DNA of 64,000 nucleotides, taken from NCBI RefSeq assembly GCF_048159605.1, contig NZ_JBLREB010000001.1, positions 620,001 to 684,000 on the forward strand. The letters are read 5' to 3'. Positions within the stretch are counted from its first letter, which is position 1. Every line of letters starts with the position of its first letter. The translations under genes were made by a program, and so were the position numbers. Below, in pieces: positions 25,971 through 35,275 of this stretch. The notes under the pieces are model-generated. The model saw nothing but the letters and a program-made list of their open reading frames with translations, was not told the origin of the DNA and did no database searches. Source of the DNA: Ectobacillus polymachus (GTDB lineage: Bacteria; Bacillota; Bacilli; Bacillales; Bacillaceae_G).

Positions 25971-26678
25971 ATGCAAGATATAAATATTTTTTTGGCATTT
26001 GGTGCAGGTTTTTTGTCTTTCATTTCGCCGTGCTGCTTGCCATTGTATCCAGCTTTTCTTTCTTATATAACTGGAATGTCGATTTCAGAATTAAAGGAAG
26101 AACAGGCTATGCTTCAAAAAAGAAGCATGCTGCACACTGCATTTTTTCTTATTGGTTTCTCTATCGTGTTTATAGCCATAGGGTTTGGTACTTCATTTAT
26201 CGGCCAATTTTTTATTTCCTATCAAAATCTAATAAGACAATTAGGAGCAATCTTCATCGTACTTTTTGGACTCATTGTAGTTGGTTTATTAAAGCCAGAG
26301 TTTTTAATGAAGGATCATAAATTTACATTTAAAAGTAGACCTTCTGGATATATTGGTTCTGTTGTAATTGGTGTTGCATTCGCTGCTGGTTGGACTCCTT
26401 GTACCGGTCCTATTTTAGCGGGGGTAATTACACTCGCTGCTACGAATCCACAATCTGCAATGGTTTACATGATCTCTTATGTACTTGGGTTTGCTATTCC
26501 CTTCTTTGTTTTGTCATTATTCTTATCAAAGCTTAGCTGGATTAAACGTAATAGTATAAGCTTAATAAAAATAGGCGGATATATTATGATTGCAATGGGA
26601 GTTTTGTTATACTTTAATGGAATGACAAAGATTACAATCATGATGTCAGATTTGTTTGGTGGTTTTACTGGTTTGTAG
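25971..26678 (+). CDS. ccdA: Cytochrome c biogenesis protein CcdA
   Basis: A membrane thiol-disulfide reductant carrier that passes electrons to extracytoplasmic thioredoxins. 235 residues, six membrane segments, with the paired redox cysteines in SPCCLPLYP (segment 1) and GWTPCTGP (segment 4). In B. subtilis it serves ResA (haem attachment) and StoA (spore cortex). The yneI gene (CheY-like) that follows ccdA there is missing here; ccdC is next. Confidence 0.95.
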   Translation: MQDINIFLAFGAGFLSFISPCCLPLYPAFLSYITGMSISELKEEQAMLQKRSMLHTAFFLIGFSIVFIAIGFGTSFIGQFFISYQNLIRQLGAIFIVLFGLIVVGLLKPEFLMKDHKFTFKSRPSGYIGSVVIGVAFAAGWTPCTGPILAGVITLAATNPQSAMVYMISYVLGFAIPFFVLSLFLSKLSWIKRNSISLIKIGGYIMIAMGVLLYFNGMTKITIMMSDLFGGFTGL

Positions 26679-26761
26679 ATGCTTAGGATTGGCAAAGAAA
26701 GACGATAACCAATATAATAGGAGTACATTATAATTTCGACATAGAAGGAATGTGATATAAG

Positions 26762-27268
26762 ATGAATATGGTTCTTATTACAACTGCATTTGCCATTTTT
26801 ATGGCCATTGCTGTAACATTTTTACGTATTAAAGCAGCGGCAAAGCCGACATCTTTAAAGAAAATCCTTATACCACCAATTGCTATGAGCTCTGGTGCAA
26901 TTATGTATCTATCACCACAATTTCGCTTATCAAATGCTGAAATAATAGGAGCAATTGTTACAGGATTGTTTTTCTCTATCTTTTTAATTAAAACATCAAA
27001 GTTTGAAATACGCGGACAAGAAATATACTTAAAACGGTCAAAGGCATTCATTTTCATTTTAATTGGTCTAGTCGTTGTTCGGACTGGTTTAAAAGCAATA
27101 TTAAGTCAATCGATTTCAATCACTCAATCAAGTGGAATGTTTTTCTTATTGGCATTTGCCATGATTATTTCATGGCGTGTAGCAATGTTTCGGGAATATA
27201 AAAAACTGGAAAATGAGTTGAAAAAGCAGGAAGATTTCTTTGAAGATGCTGAAGTAAAATTAACCTAA
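26762..27268 (+). CDS. ccdC: CcdC family membrane protein (YneJ)
   Basis: 168 residues with about four to five membrane segments (starting at 3-22 and 40-60) and a charged C-terminal tail (KKLENELKKQEDFFED). It matches YneJ/CcdC in size, topology and position after ccdA. CcdC is not required for cytochrome c synthesis in B. subtilis; its role is unknown. A terminator (AAAGCCTCA/TGAGGCTTT, 27269-27301) follows. Confidence 0.85.
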   Translation: MNMVLITTAFAIFMAIAVTFLRIKAAAKPTSLKKILIPPIAMSSGAIMYLSPQFRLSNAEIIGAIVTGLFFSIFLIKTSKFEIRGQEIYLKRSKAFIFILIGLVVVRTGLKAILSQSISITQSSGMFFLLAFAMIISWRVAMFREYKKLENELKKQEDFFEDAEVKLT

Positions 27269-27301
27269 CAAAAAAAGCCTCATGAACTTGAGGCTTTTTT
27301 G
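27269..27301 (+). terminator. Terminator of ccdA-ccdC
   Basis: AAAAAAGCCTCA-TGAACT-TGAGGCTTTTTT directly after the ccdC stop. Confidence 0.85.
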
Positions 27302-27361
27302 ATTTTTATGAATAAAGTTGTGAAGGTTCAAAAACCTATTCTTGTACTAGAAAGCTTGACT

Positions 27362-27793
27362 TTATTTCGTAAATATATGTTTATAAGATGAAACATCGAT
27401 GTTCTTTTTTAGCAGTGTTTTACGTAAAAAACTATGATCGCGTTTTGGTGTTGCAAGAATATATCCCCGAATGATAACATCATGGGTAATCATGCCTTTT
27501 TGTTCCTTTAAAGCAATCTCACCAATTTTTGCAGCAATTTTAGACCGTGCTACGTCGCGAAATAGAGACGGAACCGGTTTTACGAGATCTTCAAGTAATG
27601 CCTTTTTTTCCTCATTCCATAAATGCCATGTCTGTTCCCTATAATAGGTTTCCCAATCTAGTATAGATAAGCCGTCCTCCTTGGGAAGTCTCTTTAAAAA
27701 TTTCCGAAACATAAAATAGCCTCCAATGGACATTAGAAAAAGTAAGATGACGGTCCAAAACACAATAAACCAACTGAACCATCCACTTAGCAA
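27362..27793 (-). CDS. yneK: DUF2621 membrane-anchored protein YneK
   Basis: 143 residues: one N-terminal membrane segment (about 3-28, SWFIVFWTVILLFLMSIGGY) and a soluble domain with LPKEDGLSILDWETYY, VPSLFRDVARSKIA and YILATPKRDHSFLRK. Start TTG 27793 (MLSGWFSWF) is preferred because GGGGGTG lies 6 bases before it and it matches the short N-terminus of B. subtilis YneK; an ATG at 27835 without such a site would give 157 residues. Function unknown. Confidence 0.8.
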   Translation of the reverse strand: MLSGWFSWFIVFWTVILLFLMSIGGYFMFRKFLKRLPKEDGLSILDWETYYREQTWHLWNEEKKALLEDLVKPVPSLFRDVARSKIAAKIGEIALKEQKGMITHDVIIRGYILATPKRDHSFLRKTLLKKNIDVSSYKHIFTK

Positions 27794-27918
27794 AGCATTC
27801 ACCCCCGTTTTGCTCACTGTAAGGAAAAAATCCATTTTATGGATTTTTTCTTCATTATAAAGGTGGGGGGAGCGAAGTGCAATAGTTCCATTAACGGGAA
27901 GCTAATTAGTGTTTTCCT

Positions 27919-28215
27919 CTAAACGAAGTACACCTCATCTACTTTACATTCCTTTTCGTTTTCACATTTGTATTCTACAATAAGTGTACCAACCTTTCGA
28001 TTTTTATCATGGTTGGTATAGATAGAATAAGATCCGAAACGTTCCTTGGAAAGACCGCTTAGAATAGTAGGTAAGATAATATAATCATGATTGCGTAAAA
28101 ATTGTAAAAGTTCATTCTCAAAACTCTGTCTGTCTGAAATCGCTCTTCCTAAGCAATTATATTGGATTTGCTTCATTGTTTCGTTCCATGACAATGTCAT
28201 TTGATAATCTAGCAT
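27919..28215 (-). CDS. Hypothetical 98-residue protein
   Basis: MLDYQMTLSWNETMKQIQYN... with a C-terminal beta/charged part (VGTLIVEYKCENEKE). No family recognised; soluble, no signal peptide. RBS AAGGAGTGAG. It lies alone between yneK and the broken hydrolase gene. Confidence 0.7.
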   Translation of the reverse strand: MLDYQMTLSWNETMKQIQYNCLGRAISDRQSFENELLQFLRNHDYIILPTILSGLSKERFGSYSIYTNHDKNRKVGTLIVEYKCENEKECKVDEVYFV

Positions 28216-28519
28216 CGTCTCACTCCTTATTGTTCAATTGCTATGTAGAAATAAGATAATAAGAACAAACGTTCTATAATAGTATACTCCTTTATATAAG
28301 AAAAAGGAATGCAAAAAAAAGTGAACTTCTCAAGAGTTTAGAAGTATGCCTATTAAGCACAATAATATCTGCTTTTTCATTATAATACTCGATAAAATAG
28401 AGAAACAACCATTTCGTTTATGAAAGTATAATTAATAATCTATACTGAATTATTACATTATTAGCACTGTTATGATAATGTAAAATGATAGAGAGCAGTA
28501 ATGAAAGGAGATCATCCAC
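28216..28519. other. Promoter region of the hydrolase locus
   Basis: AT-rich; no ORF, hairpin or operator recognised. A -10-like TATGATAAT near 28470 probably serves the pseudogene that follows. Confidence 0.4.
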
Positions 28520-29443
28520 ATGAACGAGCTTGCGTTTAGTCAATTTCTACAACAACTTGATACCTTAAGTGAAAAGGGTAGCACTGACATGATCTATTCT
28601 TTACTGGATCAAGGGTTTATAGATTTTCCGCAGCATATTTCTGAACTTTATTATTGGAAGGCGCAGCTCTATTTGAAGCTAGGGGAGTATAACTTGGCGG
28701 TAGCAGAGCTTCATAAGGGTATAGAAAAAGGAGGATGGTGGAATCCAGTTTCACTTACTACGAAGCCTGAATGGAAGGTCTTATATGGATATGATGAATT
28801 TGACAGGATCGTAAGACATTGTTCGCATCAGCTTGAAAAAGAAAGTAAAGATAGCAAATGGAAATTATTAATAAAAGGCGAGCAATCTGAACGAGCTCTT
28901 TTTTCGATACATTGGAAAGGAAGTAATGTTAAAGATTTTTCTCAATATTGGAGTTGCAGTAATCTAAAGATGGGTTTTTTGCAGTCATCACAAGTTCATG
29001 CCTATCATTCCTTTAATTGGGATCAGCATGATATTGCTCTGCAAGATATGAGATAAGGTTATTCAGAATTCCTTCATACATTTGCTAAAGAACCCAAACA
29101 AATAACGCTTGGAGGTGCATCACAGGGAGGTGGGCTTGCTATAGAACTCATTCTTTCAGGTACTATCGACAATGCAGATGGTTTTTTTGTAGTGGTTCCT
29201 TCCGTGAAAGATCTCACATTGTTTGAAACTTTACTACAAAAAAAGAAATATATAGGTAAGAAAGGGTACATGATTATTGGCGAGAAGGATCCATTTGCTG
29301 ATGGGGCTCGGAGACTATATGAGTTATTTCAAGCGTATCAATTTACTTGTCAACTTTGTGAAATAAAAGGAATGGGTCACTTCTTTCCTTCAAACTTTCC
29401 AGACTTATTAGAAGAAGGGATTCACTATTTAGGAATGAAATGA
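28520..29443 (+). pseudogene. Alpha/beta hydrolase interrupted by one in-frame stop
   Basis: A single 308-codon frame with one TAA at 29054-29056 (DMR-stop-GYSEF). The N-terminal 100 residues look TPR-like (YYWKAQLYLKLGEYNLAVAE). After the stop the hydrolase elbow GGASQGG (nucleophile Ser), the acidic strand YMIIGEKDPFAD and the His motif GMGHFFPS complete a catalytic triad. The two parts stay in frame and both are well conserved in style, so the stop is recent. The first part alone (178 residues) lacks the active site. RBS GAAAGGAG. Readthrough cannot be excluded. Confidence 0.8.
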
Positions 29444-29521
29444 AAAATAGGCCGCCACAAGATTTTTTATATTCATCCGTGACGGCCATTAGATTGTTTT
29501 ACTTGATATGTGCTTAATTAA

Positions 29522-30334
29522 TTAGACGGTACGTCGAAAAAGTCCTAGAACTTCTACTGTTTCTGTAATATTTACGAACGCTTGCGGATCTGTTTGGGAA
29601 ATTATATTTTTTATTGGTATCAATTCGTCTTTTGAAATGACAATCATGAGTATCCGCTTCTTTTCACTTGAATAGGCACCTTCTCCATCTAGCAAGGTTA
29701 TACCGCGAACAAAGCTAGATAATAGAGCTTCTTTCATTTCCTCTGTCTTATTTGTAACAATCATGAGTGTTAGCTTACAATGCTTTGTATAAATGGCATC
29801 AATTACCTTACCCATTACATAAATAGAGAGAAGACTATTCATCGCAGCATCCCAATTAAAAAAGAACCCCGATATGCAAATTACAATCGCATTTAGCATA
29901 ATGAAAAATCCACCGAGTTTAATATCCTTTTTTTGCGACAGAAGCATGCCGATTACATCAAAGCCTCCGGTTGAGCCATTGTTATTGAAGACGAAACCGA
30001 CTCCTGCTCCAGCTAATACTCCCCCAAATAAGGATGATAGCAAAGGGTCATTGGCAATTGGTTGAGCCGGAATCAAATACATGCCGATTGAAATAACAAA
30101 AACGGATAAAACAGTGTTGAAGAAAAAACGTCTCCCAAGTCGAACATAACCTATAATAAGTATAGGTATATTCAATACTAGGTTTACTAAGCCGGCATTT
30201 AGGGGTGTTAGAATTCCTATAATAATTGCAATACCACTTACACCACTGCTTAGGATTTTATGGGGAATAAGAAATATGTTGAAAGCAATGGCGACTAATA
30301 AAGAACCGATAATAACACCGAAAAAATTGCGCAT
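29522..30334 (-). CDS. YitT family membrane protein
   Basis: 270 residues: five to six membrane segments in the first 180 residues (with GVSGIAIIIG, FGGVLAGAGVGFVFNNNGSTGG) and a cytosolic DUF2179-type domain at the C-terminus (about 190-268, IVTNKTEEMKEALL, MIVISKDELIPI). Bacillus genomes encode many such paralogues; the transported substance is not known. RBS AAAGGATGGAG. Confidence 0.88.
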   Translation of the reverse strand: MRNFFGVIIGSLLVAIAFNIFLIPHKILSSGVSGIAIIIGILTPLNAGLVNLVLNIPILIIGYVRLGRRFFFNTVLSVFVISIGMYLIPAQPIANDPLLSSLFGGVLAGAGVGFVFNNNGSTGGFDVIGMLLSQKKDIKLGGFFIMLNAIVICISGFFFNWDAAMNSLLSIYVMGKVIDAIYTKHCKLTLMIVTNKTEEMKEALLSSFVRGITLLDGEGAYSSEKKRILMIVISKDELIPIKNIISQTDPQAFVNITETVEVLGLFRRTV

Positions 30335-30509
30335 TCCACTCCATCCTTTACTGAAAAACTTAACATTTTATGAAAATTATAAAGGGATTTTCGTGATTTG
30401 TGTGAAAACAGTTTATTACTACTAGTCTTAATAATTTGAAAATTTAGGTCCGGGTGCATTTTCATGATATAGGTTGCATTATCAAGGGTAGGAAGGAGTC
30501 TGTAAAGGA

Positions 30510-31289
30510 ATGAATGTACAATATTTTCAAAGGAAAAGTCCTAATAAGAAAGAATGCGAAGATGCTTTTGTACGAAATGATAGGATCGGACTTTATGGCG
30601 TGTGTGATGGGGCTACTCCTCTTGTTCCATTTGAGGATGAAGAGGGTCATAATGGTGCATATCTTGCAGCCCATACATTTAAATCATATATGGAGTCTCT
30701 TATGAAAGATGAAGGAATTGTAGAAAGTATGGTAAAAGCAAATCAACTTCTTGCAGGCAAGATGATGACCTACAATATTAATCAAACGAAAAAGCATCAT
30801 CTATGGTCTACTTGTTTTGCAGGGGTTCATTTTACAAACACCGAAATTCAGTACGGGCAGCTTGGTGATTGTATGGTTGTAGCAAAATTTCTGGATAATC
30901 GAATTAACGTGCTTACGAAGGACACGGTGAAAGGGATTAACTTACGAGCGAAGAAAAAAAGAGAAAAGGATTCATTAGAGGTGGATGACAGCATTAGAAA
31001 GCGTCTCATTTACAATCGTAGTATGGCGAATACACAAGATGGCTACTCCGTTGCGAATGGCATGGATAATGTTCGGATGTTTATCCAAAGAGGAACGATT
31101 GACCGAAGCGATGTGCAAGCTTTGTTTTTATGCACAGACGGGCTATTTCATCCAACAAAGTCTCTGGAACAGGTAGCTTCATTTGTTTGGGAGCAGGGAA
31201 TTGAAAAATACGTTGCAGAGCTAGAAGCTATAGAAATACAAAGAGGTATACACGCTGATGATAAAACAGCTCTTATTTGGATGCGCTAA
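30510..31289 (+). CDS. PP2C-type protein serine/threonine phosphatase
   Basis: 259 residues with the metal-binding motifs of PP2C enzymes: GLYGVCDGAT (D-G), QYGQLGDCMVV, LFLCTDGLF and GIHADDKTALIWM. It is a soluble single domain without membrane anchors. No partner kinase is adjacent and the substrate is unknown; relatives include SpoIIE/RsbP-type regulators, but no sensor domain is present here. RBS GGAAGGAG. A terminator follows at 31299-31329. Confidence 0.85.
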   Translation: MNVQYFQRKSPNKKECEDAFVRNDRIGLYGVCDGATPLVPFEDEEGHNGAYLAAHTFKSYMESLMKDEGIVESMVKANQLLAGKMMTYNINQTKKHHLWSTCFAGVHFTNTEIQYGQLGDCMVVAKFLDNRINVLTKDTVKGINLRAKKKREKDSLEVDDSIRKRLIYNRSMANTQDGYSVANGMDNVRMFIQRGTIDRSDVQALFLCTDGLFHPTKSLEQVASFVWEQGIEKYVAELEAIEIQRGIHADDKTALIWMR

Positions 31290-31298
31290 TAATAGATG

Positions 31299-31329
31299 AA
31301 ACAGACATTCGATTGAATGTCTGTTTTTG
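31299..31329 (+). terminator. Terminator of the PP2C gene
   Basis: AACAGACATTC-GATT-GAATGTCTGTTTTT. Confidence 0.85.
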
Positions 31330-31469
31330 CGAGGAAGTAAAGAATCTGTCGAACAGTTTCTCTTTCTATTCATATGGATTATTTTTATAATTAAACCATA
31401 TTGTGTAATTAGATTGGGAATATTTAATTGCTAGTAGGAATGGGCATGAAATAAGTAAACCTTTATAAA

Positions 31470-31483
31470 TGTAAGCGCTTACC
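31470..31483 (+). promoter_or_regulatory. Catabolite-responsive element (cre)
   Basis: TGTAAGCGCTTACC contains the perfect palindrome GTAAGCGCTTAC and fits the CcpA cre consensus with one end mismatch. It is about 190 bases before the CoA-transferase start, so glucose control of that gene is likely. The rest of the 31330-31665 gap holds no convincing gene; a 36-codon frame from 31534 lacks good signals. Confidence 0.75.
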
Positions 31484-31665
31484 ATTGGTTGGTATGATGA
31501 ATTGTTAAGGGGAAGGTGTATGTAGTTTGGTAGCATGATTGAATCAGCGACTAAGTCTTACAATGAGGTAATCGTTGAACCAATGGGAGTTGTGTTTTTC
31601 ATGTCTAATAATATGAACATCTGTAAATTACACTTGAACAGCTAATCGAGAAAGGGGTAGTTTTC

Positions 31666-32778
31666 ATGTTAAAAGGAATAACTGTTCTAGATTTTTCGCA
31701 TTATTTACCTGGACCTTATGCTTCGCTAAGACTAGCAGATTTAGGAGCAACTGTCATAAAGATAGAGCCGCTTTTTGGTGATTTAGCAAGAAGCTTTGAT
31801 AAGGAAAGTACCGCCCTTTATACGGCAAATAATCGAAACAAACAAAGTATTGCAATTAATGTGAAGGAAAAAGAGGGAATGGAGATAGCACTTTCACTAA
31901 TGGAAAAAGCAGATGTTATTATAGAAAGCTTTCGGCCGAATATAATGAACCGTCTTGGACTTGGGTATGAGGATGTTATCAAGCGAAATAAAAGAATTAT
32001 TTATTCTTCCATAACGGGCTATGGACAACATCATGATCATTCTCATTTAGCAGGTCATGATCTAAATTTTATGGCAGTTAGCGGCGTACTTGCTCAAATG
32101 AAGCATAATGGAAAACCCTTTATTCCATCCATAACGCTTGGTGATGAAATCGGAGGAATGCTTGTCAGCGAAAGTATTCTGGCAGCGTTATTTGAGCGTG
32201 AGAGAACGGGGAATGGGTGCTATTTGGATTTATCGATAACAGATAGTTTAACTATGCTTATGAATAATCATGTTATGTTATATGATTTATATAATAAGAA
32301 TAATGGATTGAATGCCTTATCAGGGAATGAAGTATCCTATTGTTTATATGAAACTGGTGATGAACGATATGTTGCAATTGGGGCAATTGAAGAAAAGTTT
32401 TGGGAAGGATTTTGTCGTTTTGCAGGGCGAGAAGATTGGATTTTACAACATCATGAAAAAGCTGTCGAGGGAGAAATCGTATATGAAGAAATAAAGGCGT
32501 TTTTTCTCAGTAAGCCTTTTGCTTTTTGGGAGCAGGCTTCTCTTGAAATCGATTGCTGTTTAACTCCGGTATATGAAGCTAGTGAACTAGCGGATTCCCC
32601 ATTTACAAAACATATGATTACAATGCCCTATGTTCGGACACATAAGATGAGGAAAGTGACAACTCCACCAGTCCTTGGTGAACAGACAAGTGAATTATTA
32701 ACAAAACTAGGATATGACGAGAATGAAATTATGGCACTTCGTAAGAAAGGGGTAATAGCTGGACTTATACCATGTTAA
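31666..32778 (+). CDS. Class III CoA-transferase (CaiB/BaiF family)
   Basis: 370 residues of the family that moves CoA between carboxylic acids through an aspartyl-CoA intermediate. Seen: LDFSHYLPGPYASLRLADLGATVIKIE (given in parts), SFRPNIMNRLGLGYEDV, and LAGHDLNFMAVSG with the conserved catalytic Asp. Substrate unknown; relatives act on carnitine, oxalate, bile acids and succinate. The gene is single, with a cre upstream and a MFS transporter gene downstream. RBS AAAGGGG. Confidence 0.88.
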   Translation: MLKGITVLDFSHYLPGPYASLRLADLGATVIKIEPLFGDLARSFDKESTALYTANNRNKQSIAINVKEKEGMEIALSLMEKADVIIESFRPNIMNRLGLGYEDVIKRNKRIIYSSITGYGQHHDHSHLAGHDLNFMAVSGVLAQMKHNGKPFIPSITLGDEIGGMLVSESILAALFERERTGNGCYLDLSITDSLTMLMNNHVMLYDLYNKNNGLNALSGNEVSYCLYETGDERYVAIGAIEEKFWEGFCRFAGREDWILQHHEKAVEGEIVYEEIKAFFLSKPFAFWEQASLEIDCCLTPVYEASELADSPFTKHMITMPYVRTHKMRKVTTPPVLGEQTSELLTKLGYDENEIMALRKKGVIAGLIPC

Positions 32779-32888
32779 CATCGTTTCGTATCCAAATAAG
32801 AAAGATGTTTTCATGATTGTTCCGTATCTTGAAATCGATTGGGTATTTACCTAGTTGTAGAATGCTTGTCTATTTACTTGATGTCATT

Positions 32889-32930
32889 TCTGCCTCCCTT
32901 TCGTTAATGAGAGGGAGGCGTTTATTTTTC
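32889..32930 (+). terminator. Terminator of the CoA-transferase gene
   Basis: TGCCTCCCTTTCGT...GAGAGGGAGGCG followed by TTTATTTTT. The rest of the 32779-33146 gap shows no gene and is presumably the MFS promoter. Confidence 0.8.
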
Positions 32931-33146
32931 CACCTTGGTAAACGATTAGGTTCCTCATCCTATTAAACCATTCTCCAATTTCTGCTATAATAGCATGATA
33001 GGTATTAGAATGCGCATTATAAAAAGAAGAATTTCATAAATGAAGATAGGAACAATATGTAATACAGTGTAATGTAAGTAGTTTCACACCGTTACATTAT
33101 AGTATGGTAAATGAAAAGGTTACATATTGGAGGAAAGGAGCAGAGC

Positions 33147-34382
33147 GTGCAGGTTACATCATACATTCACCCCATTGCTTGGAATATTATTATTGGTACA
33201 TTATTTGCAAGGCTTGCTACGGGTATGAGCCTTCCTTTTCTTGCTATTTATTTGACAATGACAAAAGGTTTATCACCATCCATAACAGGGGCAATTATTA
33301 GTGTGAGTATGCTTATGGGTGTGTTTGCAAGTTTTATAGGTGGAAGTCTATCGGACACATATGGTCGTAAAAATGTAATGATTGGATCGATTCTTGTATG
33401 GATCCTTGTTTTCATTGGATTTGCTTTTGCGGATAACGTAATACTTTTCTTTGTGTTAAATGCGTGTAATGGTATTTGTCGTGCATTTTTCGAACCAACT
33501 TCTCGTGCTCTTTTATCCGATTTAACGAAGCCTGAGAATAGGCTGATGGTTTTCAATTTACGCTATGGAGCCATAAATATCGGATTTGCAGTTGGACCTA
33601 TTTTAGGATTAAAGCTCGGAACCGCGTCCCAGGCGTTGCCGTTTTTACTAGCAGCAGTTGTGTATACGATATATATGATATCTTTATTGATTCAATTCCA
33701 AAACCATCCAATTCTAGAAATTCAGCAAGAAGATCATGTTACGATGAAAGAATCTCTTTATATAATAGGAAAAGATAGTGTACTATACTTTACGATCATT
33801 GGACTTATCTTAAGTAATGCTGTTTACTCACAATTTTCTACTAATTTATCGCAATATTTCGCTAATTCAGGTGTGTTTAAAGATGGAGTTCGAATATTTT
33901 CTTATGTTCTTACAATTAATGCGGTTACGGTTGTTTTTCTTCAATTTCCAATCACTCGAATTGGTAAGAAATATTCCGCTCTTGTTAGCATTATGATAGG
34001 AAGTCTTATTGTAAGTATAGGGTTATTTTGTATTGGCTTTGCCAAAGAAGAATGGATTGTCTATACTTGTACGGTTTTGTTTACAATTGGGGAAGTGCTT
34101 ATGTTCTCTATGACCGACCTTTTTATTGATCAAATCTCACCTCCTCATGCAAAAGGTGCTTACTTTGGTGCAATGGGATTTAACGGTTTTGGGAGTGTGC
34201 TTGGTCCATGGGTAGGTGGAATTCTATTAGAACACTATGGGATTGAATATGGCGGAATTGTCTTTGTAATGATAGCTGTTTTTGGAATGATTAGTTTCCC
34301 TATTTTATTTTTTGTTAAAGTTCTTCATGCAAGAAGAAAATTATCTGTGTCAAGTACTTTCAACGACCTACAATTAAAGTAA
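33147..34382 (+). CDS. Major facilitator superfamily transporter
   Basis: 411 residues with 12 predicted membrane segments. The MFS loop 2-3 motif GGSLSDTYGRKNVM is near residue 70 and the central loop lies after segment 6 (about 190-215). Most similar in style to multidrug or sugar exporters, but the substrate is not deducible. Start GTG 33147 (VQVTSYIHP) is chosen because AAAGGAG lies 6 bases before it; an upstream ATG at 33111 has no binding site. Confidence 0.88.
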   Translation: MQVTSYIHPIAWNIIIGTLFARLATGMSLPFLAIYLTMTKGLSPSITGAIISVSMLMGVFASFIGGSLSDTYGRKNVMIGSILVWILVFIGFAFADNVILFFVLNACNGICRAFFEPTSRALLSDLTKPENRLMVFNLRYGAINIGFAVGPILGLKLGTASQALPFLLAAVVYTIYMISLLIQFQNHPILEIQQEDHVTMKESLYIIGKDSVLYFTIIGLILSNAVYSQFSTNLSQYFANSGVFKDGVRIFSYVLTINAVTVVFLQFPITRIGKKYSALVSIMIGSLIVSIGLFCIGFAKEEWIVYTCTVLFTIGEVLMFSMTDLFIDQISPPHAKGAYFGAMGFNGFGSVLGPWVGGILLEHYGIEYGGIVFVMIAVFGMISFPILFFVKVLHARRKLSVSSTFNDLQLK

Positions 34383-34504
34383 AGTGAAGCTTCCCCTTTA
34401 TGGGTCAGCTCCACCACTCCTATAACGGACAATTCTTCCTAACTTTAGCTACTTGGATTTTTCTTAGGAAACGTATTGCAAGGAAGTGCGAGATATAGTT
34501 CATT

Positions 34505-34542
34505 TCTAAAAAGACGAATCTGCAGAGATTTGTCTTTTTTAG
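34505..34542. terminator. Bidirectional terminator between MFS gene and sspP
   Basis: AAAAAGACGAATCT-GCAG-AGATTTGTCTTTTTT; T runs on both strands. Confidence 0.8.
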
Positions 34543-34558
34543 ATTTCCCATATCGTTG

Positions 34559-34681
34559 CTACATATCGTGATGTGCGTGGTTTTTTTGCCGTGAATGATT
34601 TCTGTTTTTTACCTTATGTGATCCACTCATCGGTTTTTGTGTACCATTCGTTGATTTTCTTTGGTTTTCATTTCGTACCAA
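34559..34681 (-). CDS. sspP: Small acid-soluble spore protein SspP
   Basis: 40 residues. The C-terminal PMSGSHKVKNRNHSRQKNHAHHDM (here described as PMSGSHKVKNRNHSRQK plus a His-rich end) matches B. subtilis SspP (PLSGSKKVKNRNHTRQK). A forespore protein of the minor SASP class. Start TTG 34681 (reads MVRNENQ) has GGGGGG 6 bases upstream. In B. subtilis sspO and sspP form one operon; here another gene on the plus strand lies between them. Confidence 0.85.
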   Translation of the reverse strand: MVRNENQRKSTNGTQKPMSGSHKVKNRNHSRQKNHAHHDM

Positions 34682-34799
34682 TTTGATCCCCCCTTTTCTC
34701 TTTTAATATGGGTCATTTTTCTCTTTTATACCTCTGCATATTTCTTCCTAAATCGACGCAAGCTACAGTAGATAATAATGATAAGAAAGGGGTATTTGA

Positions 34800-35057
34800 A
34801 TGGCGTATCACAAGGATAAACAACAAGCCTTCCAAGCTGCTGAGCAAGATACCATACAGGCGATTGAGAGCTATCAGAGCGTGAAATGGGATGGTTCTCA
34901 ATTAGGGAAGGAATTAAAACATCTGCGTCAAGAGGTTCAAGAAGCCTATGAACAAATACAAAATGCTCTTGAGACAGCTTCAGAAACGCAGCGAAAACAA
35001 CTGACAAAATACGAAGAAGACGTGTATACCATAATGAATAGCATTGATGAAGGATAA
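34800..35057 (+). CDS. Hypothetical helical protein between sspP and sspO
   Basis: 85 residues, strongly helical and charged: KDKQQAFQAAEQDTIQAIESY, KHLRQEVQEAYEQIQNAL, TASETQRKQLTKYEEDVYT. The pattern recalls YtzC/DUF2524-type proteins, but I cannot assign it. RBS GAAAGGGG. It is on the plus strand, between the two minus-strand SASP genes. Probably a cytosolic or spore protein. Confidence 0.75.
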   Translation: MAYHKDKQQAFQAAEQDTIQAIESYQSVKWDGSQLGKELKHLRQEVQEAYEQIQNALETASETQRKQLTKYEEDVYTIMNSIDEG

Positions 35058-35064
35058 AAAAATG

Positions 35065-35112
35065 GGTGAAAGTGGACCGCCAAACGGAGGATCCATTTTC
35101 ACCTACTCTTTA
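35065..35112. terminator. Bidirectional terminator before sspO
   Basis: GGTGAAAGTGGACC...GGATCCATTTTCACC pairs over about 14 bases and separates the convergent 34800-35057 gene and sspO. Confidence 0.7.
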
Positions 35113-35125
35113 TTTTGGATAAATC

Positions 35126-35275
35126 TTATTGGTTTTTTTTCCGTTTCTTATTGTTTTGTCGTTGCGCTGCAGTCAAGGGTTCATTACTAAGTTCTTCATT
35201 ATAGCCAGTACCTTTTCCTTGTGCAGAAGCCGCATTCATACCTGGAATAATGTGATTAGCTTTGCGTTTTACCAT
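35126..35275 (-). CDS. sspO: Small acid-soluble spore protein SspO
   Basis: 49 residues, almost identical in style to B. subtilis SspO (also called CotK): MVKRKANHIIPGMNAASAQG, then GTGYNEELSNEPLTAAQRQ and a basic NNKKRKKNQ end. A minor forespore SASP, usually expressed from a SigG promoter. RBS GGAGGTG. It is divergent from aconitase, as in B. subtilis. Confidence 0.95.
   Translation of the reverse strand: MVKRKANHIIPGMNAASAQGKGTGYNEELSNEPLTAAQRQNNKKRKKNQ

Noticed and set aside
31534..31644. 36-codon frame upstream of the CoA-transferase
   Set aside because: No convincing ribosome binding site and no recognisable sequence; left as leader DNA.
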